DNA of 64,000 nucleotides, taken from the NCBI GenBank assembly GCA_017624235.1, contig JAGANL010000047.1, forward strand, positions 1-64,000. Reading direction: 5' to 3'. Of the stretch, positions 63,989 to 64,000 are shown piece by piece (the first letter of the stretch is position 1; every line of letters begins with the position of its first letter). The translations under genes and the position numbers were made by a program. The stretch is from Lachnospiraceae bacterium (GTDB lineage: Bacteria > Bacillota > Clostridia > Lachnospirales > Lachnospiraceae). The notes under the pieces are model-generated. The model saw only the letters and a list, made by a program, of their open reading frames with translations. It was not told the DNA's origin and ran no database searches.

Positions 63989-64000
63989 GCCTTTGGCTTG

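Noticed and set aside
1-64000. tRNA, rRNA or CRISPR loci
   Set aside because: No cloverleaf with conserved TTCRA arm, no rRNA-like segment and no regular spaced repeats were noticed while reading.

Overview
The window is chromosomal DNA of a motile, endospore-forming Firmicute, most likely a Lachnospiraceae-type clostridium. Pointers are spore genes (gpr, spoIIP, sigK), a large flagellar operon led by codY, a two-ATPase dehydratase-activase-like protein, an FMN-riboswitch rib operon, an [FeFe]-hydrogenase-type sensor, AGGAGG-type ribosome binding sites, and gene orders shared with Bacillus subtilis (era-yqzL-recO-glyS, rpsT-gpr-spoIIP-lepA-hemW, dprA-topA-codY-flgB). No species is claimed. 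No rRNA, tRNA, CRISPR array, prophage or intact insertion sequence was seen.

Layout. 1-4.1 kb: a 5'-cut Abi/HEPN-like gene, a gene-poor stretch with two terminators, a membrane-anchored transglutaminase-like protein and a glycosyltransferase fused to a winged-helix domain. 4.1-8.1 kb: FMN riboswitch and ribD-ribE-ribBA-ribH. 8.1-13.4 kb: a hydrogenase-chemoreceptor fusion overlapping a secreted glycosidase-like protein, a small unknown gene, and a response regulator with an HD-GYP domain. 13.5-17.8 kb (minus strand): the 1421-residue activase-like protein. 18.0-20.1 kb: a rhomboid-fold protein lacking the protease signature, a degenerate sigma-factor-like protein and an unknown. 20.2-24.0 kb: class III aminotransferase, iron alcohol dehydrogenase and a PucR-type regulator. 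24.0-26.0 kb (minus): EamA exporter and acyltransferase. 26.2-34.0 kb: M16C peptidase, DUF4349 lipoprotein, era, yqzL, recO, a lipoprotein and glyS. 34.1-43.4 kb: diguanylate cyclase, rpsT, gpr, spoIIP, lepA, hemW, sigK and a degenerate HD-GYP protein. 43.6-48.5 kb: comM-dprA-topA. 48.6-64 kb: codY and then flgB-flgC-fliE-fliF-fliG-fliH-fliI-fliJ-motE-like-fliK-flgD-(flagellar operon protein)-flgE-flbD-motA-motB-fliL, running off the right edge.

The most unusual items are (i) the cytoplasmic [FeFe]-hydrogenase/methyl-accepting chemotaxis fusion, which would link redox or H2 sensing to the flagellar motor; (ii) a 279-bp palindromic element between spoIIP and lepA with 58-bp perfect inverted repeats around two hairpins that both show CGGA in the loop; (iii) the degenerate sigma-factor-like protein beside a rhomboid pseudo-protease; and (iv) the glycosyltransferase-winged-helix fusion. 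Promoters and terminators were called by eye from -35/-10 hexamers and from stems followed by T runs; they are predictions.
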